Positions 35,642-43,835 of a stretch of DNA of 64,000 nucleotides are shown here, piece after piece. Position numbers and translations under genes: made by a program. The notes beneath the pieces are model-generated. The model was not told where the DNA came from. It saw only the letters and a program-made list of their open reading frames with translations, and did no database searches. Position 1 is the first letter of the stretch; every line of letters begins with the position of its first letter. The stretch comes from Pseudomonas sihuiensis (GTDB taxonomy: Bacteria > Pseudomonadota > Gammaproteobacteria > Pseudomonadales > Pseudomonadaceae): positions 1,860,001-1,924,000 of the forward strand of contig NZ_LT629797.1 of NCBI RefSeq assembly GCF_900106015.1, given 5' to 3'.

Positions 35642-35698
35642 GTAGCCCGGATGCAATCCGGGGAGGCTATCAAGAGCTCCCGGATCGCATCCGGGCAC
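35642..35698. repeat. GTAGCCCGGATGCAATCCGGG inverted repeat, copy 3
   Basis: Arms GTAGCCCGGATGCAATCCGG and CCGGATCGCATCCGGGCAC in the ccmB/ccmC gap. Same family as 20414 and 25356; the right arm is slightly degenerate. Confidence 0.72.
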
Positions 35699-35712
35699 AT
35701 CACGGTTCGTTC

Positions 35713-36384
35713 TTATTCGCCGACACTGATGGTCAGACCGGCGGCAATCGCAAAAGGTGTCAGGGTCACCGCCAGGGCGGTGAGGCTGGCCAGCCACAAC
35801 AGGTGACCGCTAGCCGGCAGTCCTTGCAAGGCCGCCTGCAGCGCCCCGCTGCCAAGAATCAGCACCGGGATGTACAGCGGCAGAATCAGCAGCGCCAGCA
35901 GCAGGCCGCCGCGCTTAAGACCAACGGTGAGCGCCGCGCCCACCGCGCCGAGCAGGCTCAGCACCGGGGTGCCGAGCAGCAGGGAAATCAGCAGTACCGG
36001 CAGGCAACGCCCAGGCAGACCAAGCATCAGCGCCAGCACAGGCGCCAGCAAAACCAGCGCCAGACCGCTGAAAAGCCAGTGTGCCAGCACCTTGGCCAAC
36101 ACCAGAAGAGGCAGGGGGTGCGACGAAAGGACCCACTGTTCCAGAGAGCCATCCTCGAAATCACTGCGGAAAAGCCCGTCCAGCGAGAGCAGCACGGCCA
36201 AAAGGGCTGCGACCCAGACCAGACCCGGAGAAAGGGTTTGCAACAATTGCGTCTCTGGTCCCACCGCCAGCGGGAACAGCGCAATGACGATGGCGAAGAA
36301 TACCAGGGGGTTGGCCAGGTCGGACGGACGACGAGCAAGCAGACGCATTTCGCGCGACAGCAGTTGAGTGAAAACGTTGCTCAT
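35713..36384 (-). CDS. ccmB: CcmB, membrane subunit of the CcmAB transporter
   Basis: A 223-aa protein with six membrane spans and the family start [20 protein letters not shown]. With CcmA it provides the ATP-driven release of holo-CcmE. The ATG at 36384 overlaps the ccmA stop by 4 bp. Confidence 0.95.
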   Translation of the reverse strand: MSNVFTQLLSREMRLLARRPSDLANPLVFFAIVIALFPLAVGPETQLLQTLSPGLVWVAALLAVLLSLDGLFRSDFEDGSLEQWVLSSHPLPLLVLAKVLAHWLFSGLALVLLAPVLALMLGLPGRCLPVLLISLLLGTPVLSLLGAVGAALTVGLKRGGLLLALLILPLYIPVLILGSGALQAALQGLPASGHLLWLASLTALAVTLTPFAIAAGLTISVGE

Positions 36385-37025
36385 GCGGCGTACTGCCCCA
36401 GATCCAGATTGCGATAGGTCGCCGGTGTGCATTGCAGGCTGTGGTGAGTAGTCAGCACCACGACGCCACCACGCTCGCAATGGCCGGCCAGATGCGCTTC
36501 GAGTTGCGCCACGCCACTCTTGTCCAGCGCAGTGAAAGGCTCATCGAGCACCCATAGCGGCGGCGTGTCGAGCAGATAAAGGCGTGCCAGCGCGACACGG
36601 CGCTGTTGGCCGGCCGACAGGGTATGGCAGGGAACATCTTCGAAACCGCGCAGGCCGACCGCTTCCAGCGCCTGCCAGATCGCCTCGCGACTGGCCGGGC
36701 GATGCAGCGCGCAGAGCCAGGCCAGGTTCTCTTCGGCAGTCAGCAGGCCCTTGATGCCGGCGGCATGGCCAATCCACAACAGGTTGCGCGCCAGTTCACT
36801 GCGCTGCTCGGCCAGGGCCTGGCCCTGCAAAAGGATGTCGCCGGAGGTCGGCTGACGCAGGCCAGCGATCAGCCGTAACAGGCTGGTCTTGCCGCTGCCG
36901 TTGGGGCCGCTGATCTGCAGCATGTCGCCTGGCTGCAGAGCGAAGTGCAACTGCTCGAAGAGCATGCGCCAGTCCCGCTCACAGCTGAGCGCCACGGCTT
37001 CGAGAAGGGGAACGGGACGGGTCAT
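36381..37025 (-). CDS. ccmA: CcmA, ATPase of the cytochrome c maturation transporter
   Basis: A 214-aa ABC ATPase with Walker [10 protein letters not shown] near residue 40, signature [14 protein letters not shown] near residue 135 and Walker [14 protein letters not shown] near residue 155. It opens the ccmABCDEFGHI operon. A 204-bp gap separates it from the divergent FliK-like gene. Confidence 0.95.
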   Translation of the reverse strand: MTRPVPLLEAVALSCERDWRMLFEQLHFALQPGDMLQISGPNGSGKTSLLRLIAGLRQPTSGDILLQGQALAEQRSELARNLLWIGHAAGIKGLLTAEENLAWLCALHRPASREAIWQALEAVGLRGFEDVPCHTLSAGQQRRVALARLYLLDTPPLWVLDEPFTALDKSGVAQLEAHLAGHCERGGVVVLTTHHSLQCTPATYRNLDLGQYAA

Positions 37026-37229
37026 CGATACCTGGCAGGGTTAAAGTCGACGGTGCTCCGGCCGCTATACTGACGCGTGCCGGAAGTGCGCTGCGCAACG
37101 GGACGGCATTATACATGTCGCGTCACTGCCCCCGCAGTCAGCATTTTCGACAGGGTGTTAATCTGTCGCAGGCAAATCGGCCTTAGGCTGTACTCGCGAA
37201 GCAGTACACCATCAGATACGTGAGAGCCC

Positions 37230-38759
37230 ATGAGCGAAATCAGCAGCCCACGCCCGCTTCCCCCTGCCGTGCCGGTGATTCGCAACACTGCGACCGCGGC
37301 AGACATGGCCGTGCGTCTGTTGCAGCCGCTGGAAGGCATGCTGGCGGCCGGCGAAAGCGCCAAGGCCGAAGTCGTGGCGATTCGTGAGCAGGCGCAAAGC
37401 TTCCAACTGCTGCTCAAACTGACCCTCGCCGGTGGCAAGCAGGCGACTCTGCAAGCCGAAAGCCCCAGGCCACTGGCCCAGGGCAGCGCACTGGTGGTCA
37501 CAGCACTGTCGGACACTCGTCTGGCGCTGGCCTTGCAGGCTGGCGGTGACAAGCCGCTGACCAGCCTTGACCTGCAACAACTACCACCCGGCACGCTGGT
37601 GCAGGGCAAGGTCGTCAGCAGCGCCCCGCTGCCGACACAGAATGCGCAGACAATCTATCGCCTGGTGGTGAACCTGCTCAATACCCCGCTCGCCGGCAGC
37701 CAGCTGGCGCTCGACAGTCCGCAGGCGCTGCCGCTCGGCAGCCTGCTCAGCGCGCAGGTGCAGGGCAGCCAGAGCCTCGCCTTCCTGCCGCTCAGTGGCC
37801 GCCTCGATCAATTGGTACTGGGCCAGCAACTGGCCGTCCAGCAGAATCGCCAGGCATCGCTGGAGGGTCTGTTCAAGGGCCTGCAGAAGCTGAGCGGCGG
37901 CGATGAAGCCCTGCGCGGCAGTATCGACAAACTGCTTGGCGCCCTCCCCGACAGCACCCAGCTGAGTACCGCCAAGGGCCTGGCCCAGGCACTCGAAGGC
38001 AGCGGTGTGCTGCTCGAAGCCAAACTGCTGCAGGGCCAGACCGGTACACTGCCGCAGGACCTGAAGGCCAACCTACTGCGTCTGATCGCCCAGCTGATGC
38101 CGCAACTGCCAGGGGTTTCCGGTCCCCTTGCCGGCCTGCAGAACGCCCTCGGCCAGAACCTGCCCAACCTGGCCCGGCAACTGCTCGGCGCAGGCGCTGC
38201 CGGGTCGGCACGCCAACAGGCGCTGACCTTTCCCCTGCCCTCACGCTTGCTGCAGAACATGGATGGCGAAGCCGACCTGGAAACCCTGCTGAAGCTCGCC
38301 GCAGCGGCCGTCTCACGGCTGCAGACGCACCAACTGTCGAGCCTCGCGCAAACCCAGGTCGACGCCAACGGCAACCTGCTGACCACCTGGCAGCTGGAGC
38401 TGCCCATGCGCCATCAGCAGGAGGTGATTCCGCTGCAGGTCAAACTGCAGCGCGAAGACAGCGCCAAGGCGGAAAAAGCGGAACAGAAGGAAACACTCTG
38501 GCGCGTGGAACTGGCCTTCGATCTCGACCACCTTGGCCCACTGCAAGTTCGGGCTCAGTTGCTACGCGGCAGCCTCTCCAGCCAGTTATGGGCCGAACGC
38601 GCCGATACCGCATCGCTGATCAACGCCGAACTGGGCAACCTGCGTGAGCGCCTGCAAGCCGCGGGCCTGGAAGTCGGCGAACTGGCCTGCAGCCAGGGCA
38701 TGCCGCCGCAAGGGCCGAAGACCTCGCTGGAACAACGCTGGGTGGACGAAACCGCATGA
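37230..38759 (+). CDS. FliK-like hook-length-control family protein (second copy)
   Basis: A 509-aa Leu/Gln/Ala-rich protein with a low-complexity N-terminal half and a conserved C-terminal region (about residues 385-480: MRHQQEVIPLQVKLQRED and ELAFDLDHLGPLQVRAQL) resembling the C-terminal FliK domain. It overlaps by ATGA with a small FlhB-C-terminus-like gene, recalling the FliK/FlhB substrate-switch pair. The canonical fliK is at 60651. The role of this pair is not established; a switch for another flagellar or type III substrate is a guess. Confidence 0.75.
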   Translation: MSEISSPRPLPPAVPVIRNTATAADMAVRLLQPLEGMLAAGESAKAEVVAIREQAQSFQLLLKLTLAGGKQATLQAESPRPLAQGSALVVTALSDTRLALALQAGGDKPLTSLDLQQLPPGTLVQGKVVSSAPLPTQNAQTIYRLVVNLLNTPLAGSQLALDSPQALPLGSLLSAQVQGSQSLAFLPLSGRLDQLVLGQQLAVQQNRQASLEGLFKGLQKLSGGDEALRGSIDKLLGALPDSTQLSTAKGLAQALEGSGVLLEAKLLQGQTGTLPQDLKANLLRLIAQLMPQLPGVSGPLAGLQNALGQNLPNLARQLLGAGAAGSARQQALTFPLPSRLLQNMDGEADLETLLKLAAAAVSRLQTHQLSSLAQTQVDANGNLLTTWQLELPMRHQQEVIPLQVKLQREDSAKAEKAEQKETLWRVELAFDLDHLGPLQVRAQLLRGSLSSQLWAERADTASLINAELGNLRERLQAAGLEVGELACSQGMPPQGPKTSLEQRWVDETA

Positions 38760-39103
38760 GCCGCAAGCCGCAGTCCGAAGCGCGTCAGGCCATCGCCCTC
38801 AACTATGACGGGCAAACCGCGCCAATACTCAGCGCCAAGGGTGATGACGAACTGGCCGAAGCCATCCTCGCCATCGCTCGCGAATACGAAGTACCGATTT
38901 ACGAAAATGCCGAGTTGGTGCGTCTGCTGGCGCGCCTGGAACTGGGCGACGCCATTCCGCAAGCGCTGTATCGCTGCATTGCCGAGATCATCGCCTTCGC
39001 CTGGTACTTGCAGGGCAAGACACCGGAAGGTTTCGAGCAGGGGCAGGACAGCGAGCGCGACGTGACGCCGACGCTACCCCGCTTGAGCGGGCCGACTCGC
39101 TGA
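38756..39103 (+). CDS. FhlB-like protein (FlhB cytoplasmic-domain homologue)
   Basis: A 115-aa soluble protein matching the part of FlhB just after the NPTH autocleavage site: AIALNYDGQTAPILSAKGDDELAEAILAIA aligns with AVALKYDPEKGGAPLLLAKGGDFLALKIREIA of FlhB at 54791. The NPTH motif itself is absent, so this is the released C-terminal fragment without membrane domain. Translationally coupled to the FliK-like gene upstream. It may replace or compete with the FlhB C-terminus at the export gate. Confidence 0.82.
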   Translation: MSRKPQSEARQAIALNYDGQTAPILSAKGDDELAEAILAIAREYEVPIYENAELVRLLARLELGDAIPQALYRCIAEIIAFAWYLQGKTPEGFEQGQDSERDVTPTLPRLSGPTR

Positions 39104-39198
39104 TTTCGCGACGGAACACATGCAGGGCAAGAAAAAGCTTGGCTATGTCTGCGTTAGCTGTTGCCAAGCGGTTCAAAGCTTCGCGACTGAAGCCGCTC

Positions 39199-39612
39199 CT
39201 ACGGTTTTTTGGGCTGGTGCAGGCGGCTGATCAGCTCGGCCTCGGCCTTGCTCAGGCCACAGGACTGGGTCAGGTCATCGACGCTGGCGCCCATGCCCAC
39301 CAGGCGAGCAGCCTGGGTGAACGACAGGCTGCTGGGGTCACGCTGTTCGATCTGGCTGACCTTGTCCGGCAGCGGCGCCACTACTCGGCGCAGCTCATGC
39401 AGCTCTTCGCCCATGCGAATGCTGCCGGTCAGGTAGGCGTCGAGACGCTTGCTCAGCTCCCTGATCCGCGCATCGCGCACGGCGTCACGCTTGGCCTGCT
39501 CAACCAGCAGGCGCTGCTGGTTGCGGTACAGGCCTTTGCAGACGATGCCCAATGCCACGCATAGCAGCGCCACGAAGGCCAGGGCCGCGGCAAGCATGGC
39601 GAACTCGGACAT
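39199..39612 (-). CDS. DUF2802-family membrane protein at the end of the che operon
   Basis: A 137-aa protein with one N-terminal membrane span (about 5-27), a coiled-coil-like region (AKRDAVRDARIRELSKRLDAYL) and a short helical C-terminus (ARLVGMGASVDDLTQSCGLSKAEAELISRLH) typical of DUF2802 proteins beside cheW in pseudomonads. Function unknown. Its stop TAG is the start of a TAGGAGCGGCTTC repeat, so the extreme C-terminus may have been set by repeat insertion. Confidence 0.78.
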   Translation of the reverse strand: MSEFAMLAAALAFVALLCVALGIVCKGLYRNQQRLLVEQAKRDAVRDARIRELSKRLDAYLTGSIRMGEELHELRRVVAPLPDKVSQIEQRDPSSLSFTQAARLVGMGASVDDLTQSCGLSKAEAELISRLHQPKKP

Positions 39613-39615
39613 GGC

Positions 39616-40095
39616 TCAGATGCTCTCCAGCTCCGACCACTCTTCCTCGGACATCATCTTGTCCAGTTCGACCAGGATCAGCAGCTCGCCGTTCTTGTTG
39701 CACACGCCCTGGATGAACTTGGCCGACTCGTCGTTACCGACGTTCGGTGCAGTCTCGATCTCGGACTGACGCAGGTAGACCACTTCGGCCACGCTATCGA
39801 CCAGGATGCCGACCACTTGCTTGTCCGCTTCGATGATGACGATACGGGTGTTGTCGGTGACCGGCGCCGAACCCAGGCCGAAACGCTGGCGGGTATCGAT
39901 TACGGTAACCACGTTGCCACGCAGGTTGATGATGCCCAGCACATAGCTCGGAGCACCCGGTACCGGGGCGATCTCGGTGTAACGCAGGACTTCCTGCACC
40001 TGCATCACGTTAATGCCGTAGGTCTCGTTATCCAGGCGAAAGGTCACCCACTGCAGAATCGGATCTTCGGCACCCTGTGCAGAACTTTTCTTCAT
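39616..40095 (-). CDS. cheW: Chemotaxis coupling protein CheW
   Basis: A 159-aa CheW-fold adaptor linking receptors to CheA. The CheW domain covers about residues 15-150, with VTFRLDNETYGINVMQVQEVL near residue 17 and GIINLRGNVVTVIDTRQRFGL near residue 53. It is 3 bp before the DUF2802 gene and belongs to the che operon downstream of the IS-disrupted cheB. Confidence 0.95.
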   Translation of the reverse strand: MKKSSAQGAEDPILQWVTFRLDNETYGINVMQVQEVLRYTEIAPVPGAPSYVLGIINLRGNVVTVIDTRQRFGLGSAPVTDNTRIVIIEADKQVVGILVDSVAEVVYLRQSEIETAPNVGNDESAKFIQGVCNKNGELLILVELDKMMSEEEWSELESI

Positions 40096-40191
40096 GTCCC
40101 TAGCCTCATCAAAAACCGCTCAGTGCGGCATGCGCGGGTCGACCCGCTTGTCATCAACTATAAGAGCCCGTTGGCACTGGCTCACCAATTC

Positions 40192-40995
40192 TCAATGCAG
40201 TTTGCCGCCATTCAGGCGTTTCGCCCCGCCGCTGGCGATCAGCTCGGCCAGTGCCGCGACGTCGAGCAGCGCGCACATGTGCTCGATCACCGTGCCGGCC
40301 AGCCAGGGCCGCTGGGTACGCTGGCTGCGCCACTTGACCTCGCTCGGGTCCAGGCGAATCGAACGGCTGACCTGATGCACGGCCAGCCCCCACTCGTAGC
40401 CCTGCACCGAAATCACGTACTGCAGGCCTTCGCGGAAGTCATCTCGGTAACGCTCCGGCATCACCCAGCGCGCAGTGTCCAGCACCTTCAGGTTACCGGC
40501 CTGGCTCGGCAGGATACCGAGGAACCAATCCGGCTGCCCGAACAGCGGTGTCAGCTCCTGACCTTCCAGTGGGTAAATCGACCCCAAGCAGATCAATGGC
40601 ACGGCCAGGGTCAACCCGGCAACGTCGAACAGCAGGCATTCGAACGGCTCCTCGGCCCAGGCAGGGCGACCATCGACCAACAGCGCAGCCGGCTGTGGCG
40701 CCAGCTCGGCAGCGGGAGCAAGCGCCGGCGGCGCCTCGTCGATGAGCGGAGCCTGTATCGGCGCGAGTAATTCAACCGGTGCGACGTCCATCTGTACCAG
40801 CGGTTCAACCACGCTAGCGGGCACAACCGGCTCAACCAGCCGCGCATCGCGCACCTGCTCCTCGAGCACAGCGGCCTCGAACTCGTCGAGGCTGACGGAC
40901 ATCTCCAGTTCGGCAGCGGCCTCCTGTAGCAGCCCGTCAAGGTAGGACTGCAGGGCCAACTGGGAACGCGTGGCGGTGGCGAGGTTACGGCTCAT
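40192..40995 (-). CDS. CheW-domain protein, ParP-like
   Basis: A 267-aa protein with an N-terminal helix (residues 1-45), a Pro/Ala/Val-rich linker (about 50-120) and a C-terminal CheW-like domain (about 125-260, FECLLFDVAGLTLAVPL onward). It lies next to a ParA-like ATPase, the arrangement of ParC/ParP, which in Vibrio places polar chemotaxis arrays. ParP links ParC to CheA and receptors. I infer the same role here; the family call as CheW-like is firm. Confidence 0.8.
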   Translation of the reverse strand: MSRNLATATRSQLALQSYLDGLLQEAAAELEMSVSLDEFEAAVLEEQVRDARLVEPVVPASVVEPLVQMDVAPVELLAPIQAPLIDEAPPALAPAAELAPQPAALLVDGRPAWAEEPFECLLFDVAGLTLAVPLICLGSIYPLEGQELTPLFGQPDWFLGILPSQAGNLKVLDTARWVMPERYRDDFREGLQYVISVQGYEWGLAVHQVSRSIRLDPSEVKWRSQRTQRPWLAGTVIEHMCALLDVAALAELIASGGAKRLNGGKLH

Positions 40996-41081
40996 GACTG
41001 GAACCCGGAATAAGATCTTGACAGCCTATCGGCCGCTGCATGCTCCGACTTGAGTGTCGCAGTTCAACACAGACGCTCATT

Positions 41082-41870
41082 TCAAGCCACCTGCGCCGCC
41101 GGGTGATGAGTCAGAAGATGCTTGAGCAGTGCCCGATAGGCGATCACGCCACGGCTGCCCGCATCGAACTGCGAAGGCGTCCGCCCTGCCCGACTGGCAT
41201 CACGCAAGCGCGTATCGACCGGAATATAGGCCGGCCACAGGTGCTCGGGATAGGTATTGCGCAGCACCCGCAGCGTGCTCATGGACGCCTGGGTACGACG
41301 GTCGAACAGCGTCGGCACGATGGTGTAGGGCAAGGCCTGCTTGCGCGAACGGTTGATCATCGCCAGCGTGGTGATCATGCGCTCCAGGCCCTTCACCGCG
41401 AGGAACTCGGTCTGTACCGGAATCACCAGTTGCTGGCTGGCTGCCAGGGCATTGACCATCAGTACGCCGAGCAGTGGCGGGCTGTCGATGACAGCATGAT
41501 CGAAATCCTGCCACAGCTGCGCCAGGCTCTTGGCGATTACCAGACCCAGGCCACTCTGCCCCGGTGACTGGCGCTCGAGCGTGGCCAGCGCGGTGCTCGA
41601 CGGCAACAGGGAGATATTCTCGTGACTGGTGCTGTGCAGCAGCTGCTTGGGCAGGCCTTGCGGCACATTGCCCTGATGCAGGAACAGATCGAAGCAACTG
41701 TGCTCCAGCGCATCGGGGTCATGACCGAAATAACTGGTCATCGACCCATGCGGATCGAGATCGACCACGACCACACGCTTGCCGGCATCGGCCAACAGGC
41801 CTGCCAGGGCGATGGAGGTGGTGGTCTTGCCGACCCCACCCTTCTGATTGGCTACTGCCCAGACTTTCAT
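41082..41870 (-). CDS. ParA-like ATPase of the chemotaxis operon (ParC-type)
   Basis: A 262-aa deviant-Walker ATPase. The P-loop KGGVGKTTTS is at residues 10-19, the A' motif VVVVDLDPHGSMTSYF near 35, and the Walker B-like HAVIDSPPLLGVLMVNAL near 112. Located between motD and the ParP-like gene; by analogy with Vibrio ParC it should recruit chemotaxis arrays to the flagellated pole. Not a chromosome-partition ParA: no parB or parS is nearby. Confidence 0.87.
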   Translation of the reverse strand: MKVWAVANQKGGVGKTTTSIALAGLLADAGKRVVVVDLDPHGSMTSYFGHDPDALEHSCFDLFLHQGNVPQGLPKQLLHSTSHENISLLPSSTALATLERQSPGQSGLGLVIAKSLAQLWQDFDHAVIDSPPLLGVLMVNALAASQQLVIPVQTEFLAVKGLERMITTLAMINRSRKQALPYTIVPTLFDRRTQASMSTLRVLRNTYPEHLWPAYIPVDTRLRDASRAGRTPSQFDAGSRGVIAYRALLKHLLTHHPAAQVA

Positions 41871-41952
41871 TTTCTCTCATCCTCCCGGCAAGAGGCGCTC
41901 AGGCCGAGAATGGCTATCGCACGCACGCAGCAGGCGACTGGGATTTGACGGC

Positions 41953-42762
41953 TCACGACTGTGGAACCCCCGACGTAGGCGCTGGTGCAGGTTGCGTGCC
42001 AGCCTCTGACTGCTGGGTCGCGGCACTGCCAGCGCCACGTCGCGTGTCGAGGTTGCGCGAAATCACCAGCACGACCCGGCGATTACGCCCCCTGCCCTCG
42101 GCTGTGGCATTGTCCGCTACCGGCTGGAACTCGCCGTAACCGACAGCAGCCAGACGTGAAGGGTCGACACCATCCATGGCCAGCATACGCACGATGCTCG
42201 CCGCGCGCGCCGCAGACAACTCCCAGTTGGTCGGATACTGCGCTGTCTGAATTGGCACGTTGTCGGTGAAACCTTCCACCTTTATCGGGTTCTGATAAGG
42301 CGCCAGAATCTTGGCGAGCTTCTCGATGATGTCGAACGCCTGATTGTTTGGAATGGCATCACCACTGGGAAACAACAGACTGGAGCTGAGCTCGATCTCG
42401 ATCCACATCTCGTTGCCGCGTATGGTCAGCTGATCACTCTTGATCAGCTCGCCAAACACCTCGCGCACGCTGGAGGCGATGCTTTGCAGGGCCGAATCCG
42501 AGCTGGGGTCGTCCATCGAGGTGTTATCAGGCTCACTGGTGCGCGGCCGTTCCTCACCGACCGGAATCGGCTTGATCGAGCGTTCAGGCTGATTGAACAC
42601 GCCCGTCAGCGACTCCGAGAGGATCTTGTACTTGCCTTCGTTGATCGAGGAAATCGAGTACATCACCACAAAAAAGGCGAATAGCAAGGTGATGAAGTCG
42701 GCATAGGAGACCAGCCAACGCTCGTGATTCTCGTGCTCTTCATGATGCCGCCTGCGCGCCAT
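41953..42762 (-). CDS. motD: Flagellar stator protein MotD
   Basis: A 269-aa MotB-type stator subunit. The single span (WLVSYADFITLLFAFFVVMYSI, about 16-37) carries the essential proton-accepting Asp of SYADF. The OmpA-like peptidoglycan-binding domain lies at about 120-240 (VEGFTDNVPIQTAQYPTNWELSAARAASI). Pairs with MotC. MotCD is the second stator of Pseudomonas, important for swarming torque. Downstream of the IS-disrupted cheB. Confidence 0.93.
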   Translation of the reverse strand: MARRRHHEEHENHERWLVSYADFITLLFAFFVVMYSISSINEGKYKILSESLTGVFNQPERSIKPIPVGEERPRTSEPDNTSMDDPSSDSALQSIASSVREVFGELIKSDQLTIRGNEMWIEIELSSSLLFPSGDAIPNNQAFDIIEKLAKILAPYQNPIKVEGFTDNVPIQTAQYPTNWELSAARAASIVRMLAMDGVDPSRLAAVGYGEFQPVADNATAEGRGRNRRVVLVISRNLDTRRGAGSAATQQSEAGTQPAPAPTSGVPQS

Positions 42763-42774
42763 GCCATACCTCCA

Positions 42775-43515
42775 TCAGTCCATGAAGCCTTGCAGCTTCA
42801 GTTCGATAGAGCGCGGGTTCTCACCCTCGGCGATGGACAGGATGCCCTCCAGCAGCATCTCGCGGTAACGCGACTGGCGCAGAGCAATGGACTTGAGCTT
42901 GTTGCCCATCGGTAGCAGCAGCAGGTTGGCGAAGCCGACGCCGTAGATGGTGGCAACGAACGCCACGGCAATGCCGCTGCCGAGCATGCTCGGATCAGCC
43001 AGGTTGCCCATCACGTGAATCAGGCCCATCACTGCACCGATAATACCGATGGTTGGTGCATAACCACCCATGCTCTCGAACACCTTGGCGGCCTGGATAT
43101 CGCGCGCCTCCTGGGTATAGAGATCGACCTCCAGAATGCTGCGAATGGATTCCGGCTCGGCGCCGTCGACCAGCAACTGCAGACCTTTGCGCGCATAGGG
43201 GTCAGGCTCGGCATCGGCCACTGCCTCCAGGCCGAGCAGGCCTTCCTTGCGTGCCACCATGCTCCAACCGGTCACACGATTGATACCGCCGACCAGATCG
43301 ATACGCGGCGGGAAAAAGATCCAGCGCATGATGCTCATGGCACGCTTGAACACCTGCACCGGCGCCTGCAGAAAAGCCGCGCCCAGCGTGCCGCCGATGA
43401 CGATCAGCGCCGCCGGACCGTTGAGCAAGGCACCAGCGTGCCCGCCTTCGAGATAATTGCCGCCCAGAATGGCAACGAACGCCAGGATGACGCCAATCAG
43501 GCTCAGTACATCCAT
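42775..43515 (-). CDS. motC: Flagellar stator protein MotC
   Basis: A 246-aa MotA-type proton channel subunit with four spans (MDVLSLIGVILAFVAILGGN at the start; VMGLIHVMGNLADPSMLGSGIAVAFVATIYGVG in the last pair) and a cytoplasmic loop with conserved charged residues. I place the start at ATG 43515, where family similarity begins; an in-frame ATG at 43521 would add two residues. Coupled with motD, 12 bp downstream. Confidence 0.93.
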   Translation of the reverse strand: MDVLSLIGVILAFVAILGGNYLEGGHAGALLNGPAALIVIGGTLGAAFLQAPVQVFKRAMSIMRWIFFPPRIDLVGGINRVTGWSMVARKEGLLGLEAVADAEPDPYARKGLQLLVDGAEPESIRSILEVDLYTQEARDIQAAKVFESMGGYAPTIGIIGAVMGLIHVMGNLADPSMLGSGIAVAFVATIYGVGFANLLLLPMGNKLKSIALRQSRYREMLLEGILSIAEGENPRSIELKLQGFMD

Positions 43516-43827
43516 GCGCATGTTTCCGACTTAGCGTTCGTCACTGGCAGGCCTCGGTCAGGTGCCGGCCGATGTCATCCAGGCCGTAGACCGCATCCGC
43601 CAGATTGGCTTTGACCACGGCCATGGGCATGCCATAGATCACGCAACTGGCCTCGTCCTGCGCCCACACCTGGCTACCGCCCTGTTTGAGCAGGCGCGCA
43701 CCCTCACGGCCATCGGCGCCCATACCGGTGAGTACCACGGCCAGCACCTTGTCACCGTAAGACTTGGCGGCAGAGCCGAAAGTGATATCGACACAGGGTT
43801 TGTAGTTGAGGCGTTCGTCACCCGGCA

Positions 43828-43835
43828 GGATTTTT
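43828..43835. repeat. Target-site duplication, left copy (GGATTTTT)
   Basis: Identical to 45141-45148 on the other side of the IS. 8 bp is the usual length for the ISL3 family. Confidence 0.93.

Noticed and set aside
41082..41870. ParA-like gene considered as a plasmid or chromosome partition gene
   Set aside because: No parB or parS-like sites nearby; embedded in the che/mot operon beside a CheW-like gene, which fits ParC.
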